In this document: in pieces, positions 26,482-35,375 of the stretch
Position numbering within the stretch: the stretch's first letter is position 1
Layout: the number at the start of each line of letters is the position of its first letter
Assembly (NCBI RefSeq): GCF_036173065.1
Contig: NZ_CP108041.1
Span: forward strand, 868,001-932,000
DNA: 64,000 nt
Source of the DNA: Rhodococcus sp. NBC_00297
GTDB taxonomy: Bacteria > Actinomycetota > Actinomycetes > Mycobacteriales > Mycobacteriaceae
Direction of reading: 5' to 3'
Notes under the pieces: generated by a model
The model's database searches: none
Told to the model about the DNA's origin: nothing
What the model saw: the letters and a program-made list of their open reading frames with translations, nothing else
Position numbers and translations under genes: made by a program

Positions 26482-28104
26482 TCAGCGATCGGCGATCACC
26501 GTCGCGATGTTGCGTTCGGCGAGCGCCGCGATGGTGAGCGACGGATTGACTCTGCCGGTGCTGCCCGGGATCAGCGCTCCGTCGACGACGTGCAACCGGT
26601 CGTGGCCGAGGACGCGGCCGTGCGCGTCGGTGGCTCGGCCCAGCACCACCCCTCCCAACGGGTGCGCCGTGAACGAGGTGTTCACGTCCGGAACCCGCAG
26701 GGGCGGATACCCCACACCGATTCCGGAGCGCTCCGCGATGCGGTCGTGCACCGGTCGCAGGGCGTCCGAGACGGCGATGTTGCCGGCCTCCGGCCAGTCG
26801 AGCCGTACCGACCGCGTCGACTCGTCCCACACGAACCGCCCTCTCGTCGGGTCCATGACCATGCCCAACGAGCCGATCAGCGTCAGATCGACGGGCGATC
26901 CGGGGACGAACCAGTTCTCGAGGGTGAGCGGGGCGCCCGAGTCGTCGGAGATCCTCGACGCCGAGGGCGACGCCTGCACGATGCCGTTGCCCTCCGGGCT
27001 CATGCCGCGGACGAGTGCCGCGTCACCATTGGTGCCCCATCCCTCCCCGACGTGTTCGTTCAGGTCGGGAAGCAGTCCGGTGTCGCGGGCATGCACGAGA
27101 AGCCGCGACGTTCCCATCGACCCGGCTCCCAGGAACAGGTCGTCGCAGGTCACCGTGCGGGTGGAGAGGACCTCGGCGGACGGGTCGAGCAGATCCACGG
27201 TCAGCGAATAGCGACCGTCCGCCTCCCTGGTCACGGCGGTGACCTCGTGACGCGCATGGATCGTGCACCGGCCAGTGGCGCGAGCAGCGGCCAGATAGTT
27301 GCGGTTGAGGTCGAACTTGGCGCCGTTGGAGTTGCCGAGGTTCGACTCCCCGATGATCGCGGACGGACGGGACCGACCGGCCATCTCTCCGCGCACCACG
27401 TCCCAGTCCCAGATACCGTCGATGCGCTGTGGTGTGTACCCGGCGCGGCGGACCTGGTGATCCCACACCCGTGAATGCGTGAACGGCAGCGACTGATAGA
27501 CGTCCTCCGGCATCGGTGCGAGCCGCAGCTCGGAACGGACGAGCGGGTAGTGCAGCGCCTGCATCTCGTCGTACGAGACGAGCCCGGTGAAGAGCTGGTC
27601 GAAGAACCGTCGTTCGGGGGCGATCATCACGCCGGTGAACACCAACGAACCACCGCCGACCGCGGCTCCGGACCACACGTCGATGGTGCCGTGTTCACTC
27701 ACATCGAAGATGCCGCCGAAGCGGTCGGTGGGAACCGTGGGCAGTCCGGTCAGCGGAGCAGTGCCACCGCGACGCCAGAACGCGCGCCCGTCCGGCAGGA
27801 AGTCGTTGGCGAAGATCTGTCGACGCGGATCCGTGGGCCACTGCGACCCGCGCTCCAGGACGGTGACGCGAACGCCCGCCTCGGCGAGGCGCCGCGCGGT
27901 GACCGCGGCACCGAAGCCCGATCCGACCACCACGGCCTCCGAATGCGCCGGCGCCGGATCGATCGGTGCGTAAAGCTCGGGCACCGCCGACCGGTACAGA
28001 CCGTCGAGTATCGGAGCCGCGCGGGACACCGCTCCCGGTCCCGTCGACCCGATCAGGCCCGCGACGCCCATCGCGCCCAGGAACTGTCTTCTCGACCACT
28101 GCAT
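26482..28104 (-). CDS. Tat-exported GMC oxidoreductase, cholesterol-oxidase-like
   Basis: A 540-residue flavoprotein starting MQWSRRQFLGAMGVAG, a twin-arginine signal. The FAD motif VVVGSGFGAAVTARRLAEAG and ERG follow; GAAVGGGSLVFTGVM and near the C-terminus TAHPLGG (catalytic His region) and NPSLTIAALAE (Asn region) match cholesterol oxidase of the GMC fold. ATG with GGAGAGAAG upstream; a longer frame is not supported. Expected to oxidise a sterol or other alcohol outside the cell with O2. It faces the PRISE reductase gene. Confidence 0.9.
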   Translation of the reverse strand: MQWSRRQFLGAMGVAGLIGSTGPGAVSRAAPILDGLYRSAVPELYAPIDPAPAHSEAVVVGSGFGAAVTARRLAEAGVRVTVLERGSQWPTDPRRQIFANDFLPDGRAFWRRGGTAPLTGLPTVPTDRFGGIFDVSEHGTIDVWSGAAVGGGSLVFTGVMIAPERRFFDQLFTGLVSYDEMQALHYPLVRSELRLAPMPEDVYQSLPFTHSRVWDHQVRRAGYTPQRIDGIWDWDVVRGEMAGRSRPSAIIGESNLGNSNGAKFDLNRNYLAAARATGRCTIHARHEVTAVTREADGRYSLTVDLLDPSAEVLSTRTVTCDDLFLGAGSMGTSRLLVHARDTGLLPDLNEHVGEGWGTNGDAALVRGMSPEGNGIVQASPSASRISDDSGAPLTLENWFVPGSPVDLTLIGSLGMVMDPTRGRFVWDESTRSVRLDWPEAGNIAVSDALRPVHDRIAERSGIGVGYPPLRVPDVNTSFTAHPLGGVVLGRATDAHGRVLGHDRLHVVDGALIPGSTGRVNPSLTIAALAERNIATVIADR

Positions 28105-28405
28105 GTCGACGCTTCTCTCCACCCGGTGCAGGTGATCGCGGGTGTCGCGGACGGGCAGCGGATGCGCTGAAGCTTCCTTACTCGCCGGTAAGTTGTCCAC
28201 TTCGCCCGGCTCGATGAGAGGCGATCGGCCGTGACGTCGACGAGTGCGCCGCACCACTCGAGCTGTTCCGGCGCCCGCGCGCTGCGCACGGCGCCTCGTA
28301 GCGGACCAGTGCGCCGCGCCACTCGGCCCCACTGGTTGCTCCGTTGCCCCCACGGGTAGCCCATGCTGGATCGAGACACGATCACCGATCGGAGGCATCA
28401 CACAC
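28105..28405. promoter_or_regulatory. divergent control region between GMC oxidase and PRISE genes, with dyad
   Basis: The 301-bp gap holds CTTAC-TCGCCG-GTAAG at 28177-28192, a TTAC-N6-GTAA dyad of the kind bound by TetR-family repressors of lipid genes, 70 bp before the GMC start. The remainder is GC-rich without an evident gene or promoter that I would defend. No regulator gene is adjacent. Confidence 0.45.
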
Positions 28406-29485
28406 ATGGCAGCACGAAGTCCGGGCACGGCGCTCGTCGTCGGAGCCACCGGCATCTCGGGGCAGACCATCTGTCGACGACTCGTCGACGCGGGGTGGCG
28501 CACCTACGGGTTGTCGCGCAAGACCGAGTTGCCGGTCGACGGCGTGACACCCGTGACGGCCGACCTTCTCGACGCCGATGCGCTGCGTGAGGCACTGCGC
28601 GGAACGGCGCCCGAGCTCGTGTTCTTCACGGCGTGGATGATGCAGGACTCGGAGGCGGAGAACATCGAGGTGAACACCGCCACCCTCCGGAACACGTTCG
28701 ACGCGCTGGCGCCGGAGAACTCGGTGAAGCACGTCGCTCTCATGACGGGTCTGAAGCACTACCTCGGCCCGTTCGACGCCTACGGCGCCGCGGTGACGGC
28801 GGAGACCCCGTTCCACGAGAGCGAGGAGCGCCTCGACACACCGAACTTCTACTACGCCCAGGAGGACGAGTTGTTCTCGGGCGCAGAGCGACTGGGCTTC
28901 ACCTGGAGCGTGCACCGGGCACACACCATCTTCGGGTTCGCCGTGGGCAACGCCATGAACATGGCACTCACCCTGTCGGTGTACGCCACTCTCTGCAAGG
29001 AGACCGGCGAGCCGTTCGTCTTCCCCGGTTCGGAGACCCAGTGGAACGGTCTGACCGATGTCACCGATGCCGATCTGCTCGCCGAGCAGATGATCTGGGC
29101 CGCCACGAACGAGAACGGCGCCGACGAGCCATTCAATGTCGCGAACGGCGACGTGTTCCGTTGGCGATGGCTGTGGCCGCGCATCGCCGACCATTTCGGT
29201 GTCGAACCCGTCGGTTTCGACACCGAACCACGACCGTTGGCGACGCGAATGGACGATGCACCCGACGCGTGGCGGCGCATCGCCGAGAAGTACGACCTCG
29301 TCGAGTCGGACGTGACTCGACTCGCATCGTGGTGGCACACCGACGGCGACCTCGGCCGCGACATGGAGTGCCTGACCGACATGACGAAGAGCCGCAAGGC
29401 GGGGTTCCTTGGATTCCGCTCGACCAGTGAGAGTTTCGCGGAGAACCTCGCTCGGTACCGGGACGCGCGGATCATTCCTCGCTGA
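28406..29485 (+). CDS. PRISE-type SDR (progesterone 5-beta-reductase/iridoid-synthase-like)
   Basis: A 359-residue extended SDR. Beyond VVGATGISG it shows the full plant PRISE signature set: TGLKHYLGPFDAYG, NFYYAQEDELF with the catalytic Tyr, TWSVHRAHTIFGFA, and NVANGDVFRWRWLWPRIA. The family reduces activated enones with NADPH, including 3-oxo-delta4-steroids. GGAGG lies 10 bases before the ATG. It stands opposite a cholesterol-oxidase-like gene, whose product (a 3-keto-delta4 steroid) would be a fitting substrate; the actual substrate is unknown. Confidence 0.9.
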   Translation: MAARSPGTALVVGATGISGQTICRRLVDAGWRTYGLSRKTELPVDGVTPVTADLLDADALREALRGTAPELVFFTAWMMQDSEAENIEVNTATLRNTFDALAPENSVKHVALMTGLKHYLGPFDAYGAAVTAETPFHESEERLDTPNFYYAQEDELFSGAERLGFTWSVHRAHTIFGFAVGNAMNMALTLSVYATLCKETGEPFVFPGSETQWNGLTDVTDADLLAEQMIWAATNENGADEPFNVANGDVFRWRWLWPRIADHFGVEPVGFDTEPRPLATRMDDAPDAWRRIAEKYDLVESDVTRLASWWHTDGDLGRDMECLTDMTKSRKAGFLGFRSTSESFAENLARYRDARIIPR

Positions 29486-29497
29486 CGTCGGACGCAA

Positions 29498-29525
29498 CGG
29501 CCGGGCGGGTGGACCCGCCCGGCCG
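29498..29525. terminator. strong bidirectional terminator hairpin
   Basis: CGGCCGGGCGGG and CCCGCCCGGCCG pair perfectly over 12 bp around a TGGA loop, just after the PRISE stop and just after the stop of the convergent small ORF. No T-run. Confidence 0.8.
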
Positions 29526-29531
29526 TCGGCG

Positions 29532-29639
29532 TCAGGACGCGATCGAGAGGCTCTTCAGAATGTTCAGGAAATCGGTCAGAGGCAGCAGATCTCCGAACGA
29601 GAAATTGAGGAAGCTGAGGCCGTTGAGAATGCTGAGCAT
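29532..29639 (-). CDS. 35-residue amphipathic/hydrophobic peptide
   Basis: ATG preceded by GGGAGAC opens MLSILNGLSFLNFSFGDLL..., ending SLSIAS, followed at once by the terminator hairpin. It is rich in Leu, Phe, Ser and Asn with only two Asp and one Lys, so it may insert in or associate with membranes. Very different from GC-rich chance translations (which are Arg/Pro/Ala-rich), which supports it as a true small gene. No family recognised. Confidence 0.6.
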   Translation of the reverse strand: MLSILNGLSFLNFSFGDLLPLTDFLNILKSLSIAS

Positions 29640-29795
29640 GATGTCTCCCGAGTGAGTGATGTCGCGATTGTTTCGCGCACACAGATCATGAAGGACCCGT
29701 CGTCACGGACGACGATGAACGGTGTGGTGACCTGTCACTGACTTGGTCGTGCTCACAGACAATGCCCCGAAACGGTGTCAATTTCGAGAACATCA

Positions 29796-30878
29796 TCAGC
29801 GAGCGAGAGCGGTCACCTCGTCCGCGATGATGCGCCCCAACTCGTCGGTCCCCGACGTTCCGCCCATGTCCGCGGTGAGCGCGGCGCCGCCCCGTGCCAA
29901 CACGTTCTCGACCGCAGTCAGGACCGTGCGCGCGGCATCGGGCTCGCCGAGGTGATCGAGCATCATGCTGCCGCTCCAGATCTGTCCGATCGGATTGGCG
30001 ACGTTCTTGCCCGCGATACCCGGTGCCGATCCGTGCACCGGCTCGAACAGACTGGGAAAGAGCCCCTCCGGGTTGATGTTTCCACTCGGGGCGATGCCGA
30101 TGGTGCCCGCGATCGCCGGTCCGAGATCGGACAGGATGTCCCCGAACAGATTGCTCGCGACGACCACATCGAACCAGTCCGGGTGCAGCACGAAGTTTGC
30201 CGTGAGGATGTCGATGTGATAGCTGTCGACGTCCACCGTGGGGTGATGCGACGCCATGGCGGCGACCCGCTCGTCCCAGTACGGCATCGAGATGGAGATG
30301 CCGTTGCTCTTGGTCGCGGACGTCAGGTGGCGTTTCGGCCTGGTCTCGGCGAGTTCGAAGGCGTACTTCAGGATTCGGTCGACGCCGATGCGCGACATGA
30401 CCGTCTCCTGGATCACCGTCTCACGCTCGGTCCCCGCGAACATCCGGCCGCCGAGATCGGTGTACTCCCCCTCGGTGTTCTCCCGCACCACGTAGAAGTC
30501 GATGTCGCCGACCTCGCGTCCGGCGAGCGGGCTGGTGGCGCCCGGCATGAGCCGGATGGGCCGCAGATTCACGTACTGGTCGAAGTGACGTCGGAACTGG
30601 AGCAGACTGCCCCACAACGAGATGTGGTCCGGCACCACCTCCGGCCAGCCCACCGCTCCGAAGAAGATCGCGTCGAACGGTCGAAGCTCCTCGAACCAGC
30701 CGTCGGGAAGCATCTTTCCGTGCTCGACGTAGTAGTCGGCGCTGGCGTAGTCGAAGTACTCGTACTCGAGGTCGAGGTCGAACGCCGCCGCCGCGGCGTC
30801 CAGTACTTCGATACCGGCGGGAACCACCTCCTTGCCGATGCCGTCACCCGGGATCACTGCGATGCGTCTTATAGCCAT
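29796..30878 (-). CDS. isopropylmalate-dehydrogenase-like enzyme, tartrate/D-malate dehydrogenase type
   Basis: A 360-residue beta-decarboxylating dehydrogenase: IPGDGIGKEVVPAG, FFGAVGWP, VRENTEGEYTDLGGR, ATKSNGI, NLFGDILSDLGPA and EPVHGSAPGIAGK. The EGEYTDLG region and length point to tartrate dehydrogenase/D-malate dehydrogenase (TtuC/DmlA) rather than LeuB. Uses NAD and Mn/Mg. Divergent from a GMC oxidase gene with a clear promoter between them. No leu genes nearby. Confidence 0.9.
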   Translation of the reverse strand: MAIRRIAVIPGDGIGKEVVPAGIEVLDAAAAAFDLDLEYEYFDYASADYYVEHGKMLPDGWFEELRPFDAIFFGAVGWPEVVPDHISLWGSLLQFRRHFDQYVNLRPIRLMPGATSPLAGREVGDIDFYVVRENTEGEYTDLGGRMFAGTERETVIQETVMSRIGVDRILKYAFELAETRPKRHLTSATKSNGISISMPYWDERVAAMASHHPTVDVDSYHIDILTANFVLHPDWFDVVVASNLFGDILSDLGPAIAGTIGIAPSGNINPEGLFPSLFEPVHGSAPGIAGKNVANPIGQIWSGSMMLDHLGEPDAARTVLTAVENVLARGGAALTADMGGTSGTDELGRIIADEVTALAR

Positions 30879-30905
30879 CGTTCGAGCCTAGTCGGGGCGA
30901 AACCT

Positions 30906-30935
30906 TGACACTCGCTGACAGAACTGTCTAGGTTC
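30906..30935 (+). promoter_or_regulatory. promoter of the second GMC oxidase with operator-like palindrome
   Basis: TTGACA (30906-30911) and TAGGTT (30930-30935) are 18 bp apart. The palindrome GACAG-AA-CTGTC (30918-30929) fills the spacer up to the -10 box. Good promoter; the cognate regulator is unknown. Confidence 0.6.
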
Positions 30936-31020
30936 TGAGCACCCGGCATCGAGATCGGGTGTTCGCCGGGGGGTGCCCACAGGTATCGGCGGACTCCACG
31001 AACGATCCGGGGGAAGCCGC

Positions 31021-32619
31021 ATGTCACCGTTCACTCGCCGCACGTTCCTCTCCGGCGCCGCCGCGGCCGGCGGTGCGCTGATCGCCGGCAACCATGCCGC
31101 CCGCGCCTCTGCTCACGGCATCGCCGCACGCACACAACGAGTTCCGCTCTCTCGCGAGGATCACCGCGTGGTGATCGTCGGCTCCGGGTTCGGCGGCGGC
31201 GTCGCCGCACTGCGCCTCGCACAGGCAGGCGTTCCGGTGACCGTGCTCGAGCGCGGTCTGCGATGGCCGACCGGTCCGAACGCCGAGACCTTTCCGCACG
31301 CTCGCTCACCCGACGGTCGTTTCCTCTGGTACGGATCCGCGAAGAACGTGTTCGGACGTCCGATCGACGTCCCGGCGTACACCGGCCTCGTCGAGGCGGT
31401 TCCCGGCGAGAACATGACCGCGCTGTGTGCGGCCGGGGTCGGCGGCGGGTCCCTCGTCTATCAGGGGATGACGCTGCAGCCGGCCGAGGCGGTGTTCGCG
31501 TCGCAGTTCCCCGGCGCACTGGACTGGGGCCTGCTCGATCGCGTCCACTACCCGCGGGTCGCCCGGATGCTGCACCTCGCGGTCGCGCCCGACGAGTTGG
31601 TCGACAGCCCCAATTACGCTGCACCACGAGCATTCCGGGACAGTGCACGACGACTCGGACTCCCCGTGTCGAAGATCCCGATGCCCATCGACTGGAACTT
31701 CGCGCTCGACGAACTTCGTGGCGAGATGGCCCCGTCCTACACCAACGGCGACGGCGCCATCGGCGTCAACAACGGCGGCAAGTTCTCCGTGGACGTCACG
31801 TACATCGCCGAGGCAGAGGCGACCGGGCTGGCGACGGTACAGACCCTGCACCAGGTCACCGACGTCGAACGGGCGTCCGACGGCCGGTGGACGGTGTACG
31901 TCGACCGCATCGACACCTCGGGGGCGGTCGTGGAGAACAAGATCCTCACCACGCCGACCCTGATCATGGCTGCGGGCAGCATGAACACCACGCGACTGCT
32001 GATGCGGGCGGCAGCGTCCGGCCGGATCCCGGACATGCCGGACGCGCTCGGCGACGGCTGGGGCACCAACGCGGACAGGATCTACTCGTGGACGACGTTC
32101 GACCAGGACTTCGGACCCGCACAGGGCGGCCCGGTGGTCTTCGGCAGTCTCGACTGGGCGGACCCGTCCCGCGCGATGACGGTCATCCAGGCGTCGTTCC
32201 CCCCTCTCGGGGTGGATGCCCGAACCACCGTTCTGGTCGGCTACGGCGTCAGCGACGCCCGTGGGCGTTTCGTCTACGACGGTGCGCGGGACGATGCGAT
32301 CCTGCGGTGGCCGCACGAGGGGGATGCGGCCATCCAGAGTCACATCGACCCGCGCGTGCGCGCGATCGCCGGACCGAACAGCCTCGTCGTGGACACCAAC
32401 GCGGTGTTCCCGTCCACCTGGCACCCGCTCGGCGGGGCCAACATGGGAACGGTCTGTGATCTGGAGGGTCGAGTCCAGGGACAGCGCGGCCTCTACGTTC
32501 TCGACGGCGCCCTGATCCCGGGCAACTGCGCCGCCTGCAATCCGTCGATGACCATCGCCGCAGTCGCGGAGCACGCTCTCGACAGCATCGTGGCCTCCGA
32601 CGTCGGCACCGTCATCTGA
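31021..32619 (+). CDS. Tat-exported GMC oxidoreductase, cholesterol-oxidase-like
   Basis: A 532-residue protein beginning MSPFTRRTFLSGAAAAGGAL, a Tat signal; GGGGGAAG precedes the ATG. FAD motif VVIVGSGFGGGVAALRLAQAG, GVGGGSLVYQGMT, STWHPLGGANMG (catalytic His) and CNPSMTIAAVAEHAL (Asn). It resembles the GMC protein at 26.5-28.1 kb, so the two are probably diverged paralogues. Secreted sterol or alcohol oxidase. Confidence 0.92.
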   Translation: MSPFTRRTFLSGAAAAGGALIAGNHAARASAHGIAARTQRVPLSREDHRVVIVGSGFGGGVAALRLAQAGVPVTVLERGLRWPTGPNAETFPHARSPDGRFLWYGSAKNVFGRPIDVPAYTGLVEAVPGENMTALCAAGVGGGSLVYQGMTLQPAEAVFASQFPGALDWGLLDRVHYPRVARMLHLAVAPDELVDSPNYAAPRAFRDSARRLGLPVSKIPMPIDWNFALDELRGEMAPSYTNGDGAIGVNNGGKFSVDVTYIAEAEATGLATVQTLHQVTDVERASDGRWTVYVDRIDTSGAVVENKILTTPTLIMAAGSMNTTRLLMRAAASGRIPDMPDALGDGWGTNADRIYSWTTFDQDFGPAQGGPVVFGSLDWADPSRAMTVIQASFPPLGVDARTTVLVGYGVSDARGRFVYDGARDDAILRWPHEGDAAIQSHIDPRVRAIAGPNSLVVDTNAVFPSTWHPLGGANMGTVCDLEGRVQGQRGLYVLDGALIPGNCAACNPSMTIAAVAEHALDSIVASDVGTVI

Positions 32620-32637
32620 GCCGCTCCGCGGCCGGCG

Positions 32638-33279
32638 TCAGTCCAGCAGGGCATCGGTCAGCTCGACCCGCCGCCCGACGATGTCGTCCGCGAGCTGGGT
32701 GACGCGTATCCCGTCTGCGTAGGCGAGGGACCGGAGCCGAACCACGGCCTCGTCGGCGGTGATCCGGAACCGTGCTGCCATCATGCCGGCAGCCACGTGC
32801 ACGGAGGCGCGGGACAGCGGATCGTCCGCGGCGTCGTCCCCCACTCCGGCGACGTCGCGGCGCACCGCGGACGCGAGTTCCCCGGCGCACCGCGCGGCAC
32901 GCGCCGCGGTCACCGGCGACCACGGATGCGCGTCGCGGCGGTAGAGCTCGAGCACGCCCACCGTCGGCTCCGTGCCCACCGGAAGCGCGAACACGGCACC
33001 CACGTCGAGAGCTCGAACGGCGTCGTCGAACAGCGGCCACGGCGAGCCCTCGTCGGTACCGACCATGCTGATCATCGTCTGTTCACTCCGGAAGGCATCG
33101 AGGCAGGGCCCGGTTCCCAGCGTGAACTGCAGTTCGTCGATGCGGGTCGCGACGTCGTCGCTGCTGTAGACGAGGTCGCGGATCGCCGCGGTCACGATGA
33201 CTGCCACCGCGATCCCGTCCACACCCAGCGACGGCGCGTACCGCTCCACCACGGCGCGGGTGGCGTCGAAGGAATCCAT
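32638..33279 (-). CDS. GAF-ANTAR regulator
   Basis: 213 residues. GAF domain (IAVAVIVTAAIRDLVYSSDD... LGTGPCLDAF) and a C-terminal ANTAR helix set (VHVAAGMMAARFRITADEAVVRLRSLAYADG). Convergent with the GMC oxidase. The ANTAR sequence is somewhat diverged from the one at 12.8 kb but keeps the spacing. Confidence 0.85.
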   Translation of the reverse strand: MDSFDATRAVVERYAPSLGVDGIAVAVIVTAAIRDLVYSSDDVATRIDELQFTLGTGPCLDAFRSEQTMISMVGTDEGSPWPLFDDAVRALDVGAVFALPVGTEPTVGVLELYRRDAHPWSPVTAARAARCAGELASAVRRDVAGVGDDAADDPLSRASVHVAAGMMAARFRITADEAVVRLRSLAYADGIRVTQLADDIVGRRVELTDALLD

Positions 33280-33324
33280 GGATTCTGGTGCCCGAGTCGG
33301 ACATGGATAAACGTACCGCCGAGA

Positions 33325-34302
33325 TCACTCCACGACGACGGTTCGGCCGCCCTCGTTCATCGAGGCGACGAGAGCGTCGGCGACGAGACCTGCACGCAGC
33401 CCCGCGTCCGCGTCGGCGAGCTCCGAGACCCGGCCGGCCTCGAGGGAATCGACCCACTCCTGGAGTTGCAGGCGATACGCGTCCGCATAGCGGGGAACCC
33501 AGTCGGCCGGGTAGGCCACGGACCGCCGGCGGTCGCGGTCGGTGACCACGTGAGTGGGCAGCACGAGCGCAGACGCTCCGATATCGCCCACCACCTCGCA
33601 CCTCGTGTCGTATCCGTAGCGGGCGTTGAGGAAGATCTCGACCGTCACCAGAACGTCGGACTCGGTCCGCAACAGCATGATCTGCGGATCCTGGCGCGTT
33701 CCGGAGTGCGCGGACGTACGACCCGCGTGCCAACTCACCTCCGTGATCGGCGACGACAGCAACCACGGCACGATGTCGAGTTCGTGAATCGCGGAGTTGG
33801 TGATGGTCGACGCGGACGTGCCGCCGGGGTAGGCCTCGACGGTGCGACTCACGCAGTGGGCGACGAGGGGTTCACCCAGTTCACCGGAGGACACCACGCG
33901 CTTCAGGTCCACGTAGGCCGGATCGAACCGACGCATGAAGCCGACCGTGATCAAGGTGCGTTCGCCCTGCGCGGCGATGATCTCGCGGCACTCCGCCGCC
34001 GTGGGCGCGAGCGGCTTCTCGCACAGCACCGGCTTGCCCGCGGCCAGCGCCAGGTGCACCAGTTCGGCGTGGGTCGAATCGTGCGAGGCGATGACGACGG
34101 CGTCGACGTCGTCGCGCTCGATCAGCGCCGGGCCGTCCGCCGCGACGGTGGCGCCGCGCAGGGTGGAGGCGACTGCACTCGCCCGTGCTGCGTCGAAGTC
34201 GGCGACAGCGGTCACCGCCGCGCCCGACACCCGCCGATCGAGGGACAGGGCATGGTCCGCTCCCATGACGCCGACACCGATGATTCCAACCCGCACAGTC
34301 AT
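33325..34302 (-). CDS. Gfo/Idh/MocA family oxidoreductase, inositol-dehydrogenase-like
   Basis: 325 residues: Rossmann motif GIIGVGVMGADHALSL, dinucleotide-binding Glu-Lys-Pro (CEKPLAP), GFMRRFDPAYVDLK and the C-terminal sheet domain with the His in IHELDIVPWLL. NAD(P)-dependent sugar or inositol dehydrogenase. Divergent from a second family member 62 bp away; both may act on the same sugar. Confidence 0.9.
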   Translation of the reverse strand: MTVRVGIIGVGVMGADHALSLDRRVSGAAVTAVADFDAARASAVASTLRGATVAADGPALIERDDVDAVVIASHDSTHAELVHLALAAGKPVLCEKPLAPTAAECREIIAAQGERTLITVGFMRRFDPAYVDLKRVVSSGELGEPLVAHCVSRTVEAYPGGTSASTITNSAIHELDIVPWLLSSPITEVSWHAGRTSAHSGTRQDPQIMLLRTESDVLVTVEIFLNARYGYDTRCEVVGDIGASALVLPTHVVTDRDRRRSVAYPADWVPRYADAYRLQLQEWVDSLEAGRVSELADADAGLRAGLVADALVASMNEGGRTVVVE

Positions 34303-34364
34303 GATCGAAAGTATTACATCTTAATGTCCTGACAAATGTGCTTTCGTCTGATTGGCTCTGCCGC
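34303..34364. promoter_or_regulatory. AT-rich divergent promoter region with ACAT-CTTA-ATGT dyad
   Basis: The short gap between the two Gfo/Idh/MocA genes is clearly AT-richer than the surroundings and holds the dyad ACAT-CTTA-ATGT at 34316-34327. Probably a shared operator; regulator unknown. Confidence 0.45.
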
Positions 34365-35375
34365 ATGACGCAGAGCGCCTCCCTCCCCCTGTCACGAGTT
34401 CCCGATCCCCGTGACGCGCCCGTGCTCCGATGGGCAGTCCTCGGGCCGGGCTGGATCGCGCACCGGTTCGTCGAGTCACTGCACCGGCACACGACCCAGA
34501 CCGTCGTCGCGGTGGGATCCCGCTCACCGGAGCGCGCACGCGCCTTCGCCGACGAGCACGGCGTCGACCGTGCGCACGGCACCTACGAGGCCGTCTTCGC
34601 CGACGACGACGTTGACATCGTGTACATCGCCACGCCGCACACCGAGCACCTCGCGAACGCCCTCGACGCCATCGCCGCGGGCAAGCACGTGCTCGTCGAG
34701 AAGCCGCTCGCCGTCGACGCGGCCGGCGCGGCCCGTATCGCGGAGGCCGCACGGTCGGCAGGAGTGTTCGCGGGAGAAGCGATGTGGACGAGATTCCTGC
34801 CGAAGTTCGACGTGATAGAGCAGGTGCTCCGCAGCGGCGTCCTCGGACCGATCCACACGGTGCTCGCGGATCACGGCGAGTTCTTCACCACCGATCACCG
34901 CATCTACGATCCGGCGCTGGCCGGTGGCCCGCTCCTGGATCTGGGAACGTACGTCGCGTCCTTCGCCTACTCGGTTCTCGGTGCACCGGAGACGGTGGAT
35001 GCTCGGAGTCGACCTGCCAATGACGAGATCGACGGTCAGATCTCGGCCCTTCTCACCGGCGAGTCCGGACATGCGGTGCTCAACACCACGATCCTGACGA
35101 ACACGCCGACGACGGCGGTCGTGTGCGGCCGGGACGGCACGCTCACCATCGCCGGGCCCTTCTTCATGCCGGGGCCGTTCACCGTCGCACTCCGCGACGG
35201 CATCACCCTTGCCTACGACGAGACCCCCGGCCTCCAGGTCGACGGACTGCATCTCGCCGCGGTGGAGGCTGCGAGAAGGATTTCCGTCGGCGAGGTCGAG
35301 TCCGCCGTCCATCCCCTCGCCGACGCGGTCGAGACCCTGGAAATCATCGACCGGATCCGCGAACGGATCAGCTGA
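34365..35375 (+). CDS. Gfo/Idh/MocA family oxidoreductase
   Basis: 336 residues from the ATG (MTQSASLPLSR); a GTG 27 bases earlier is possible. Motifs: VLGPGWIAHRFVESL, EKPLAVDAAGAARIAEAA, AMWTRFLPKF, GGPLLDLGTYVASFA. The sequence resembles dihydrodiol-dehydrogenase/1,5-anhydrofructose-type members. Its end overlaps the convergent sortase gene by 8 bp. Confidence 0.9.
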   Translation: MTQSASLPLSRVPDPRDAPVLRWAVLGPGWIAHRFVESLHRHTTQTVVAVGSRSPERARAFADEHGVDRAHGTYEAVFADDDVDIVYIATPHTEHLANALDAIAAGKHVLVEKPLAVDAAGAARIAEAARSAGVFAGEAMWTRFLPKFDVIEQVLRSGVLGPIHTVLADHGEFFTTDHRIYDPALAGGPLLDLGTYVASFAYSVLGAPETVDARSRPANDEIDGQISALLTGESGHAVLNTTILTNTPTTAVVCGRDGTLTIAGPFFMPGPFTVALRDGITLAYDETPGLQVDGLHLAAVEAARRISVGEVESAVHPLADAVETLEIIDRIRERIS

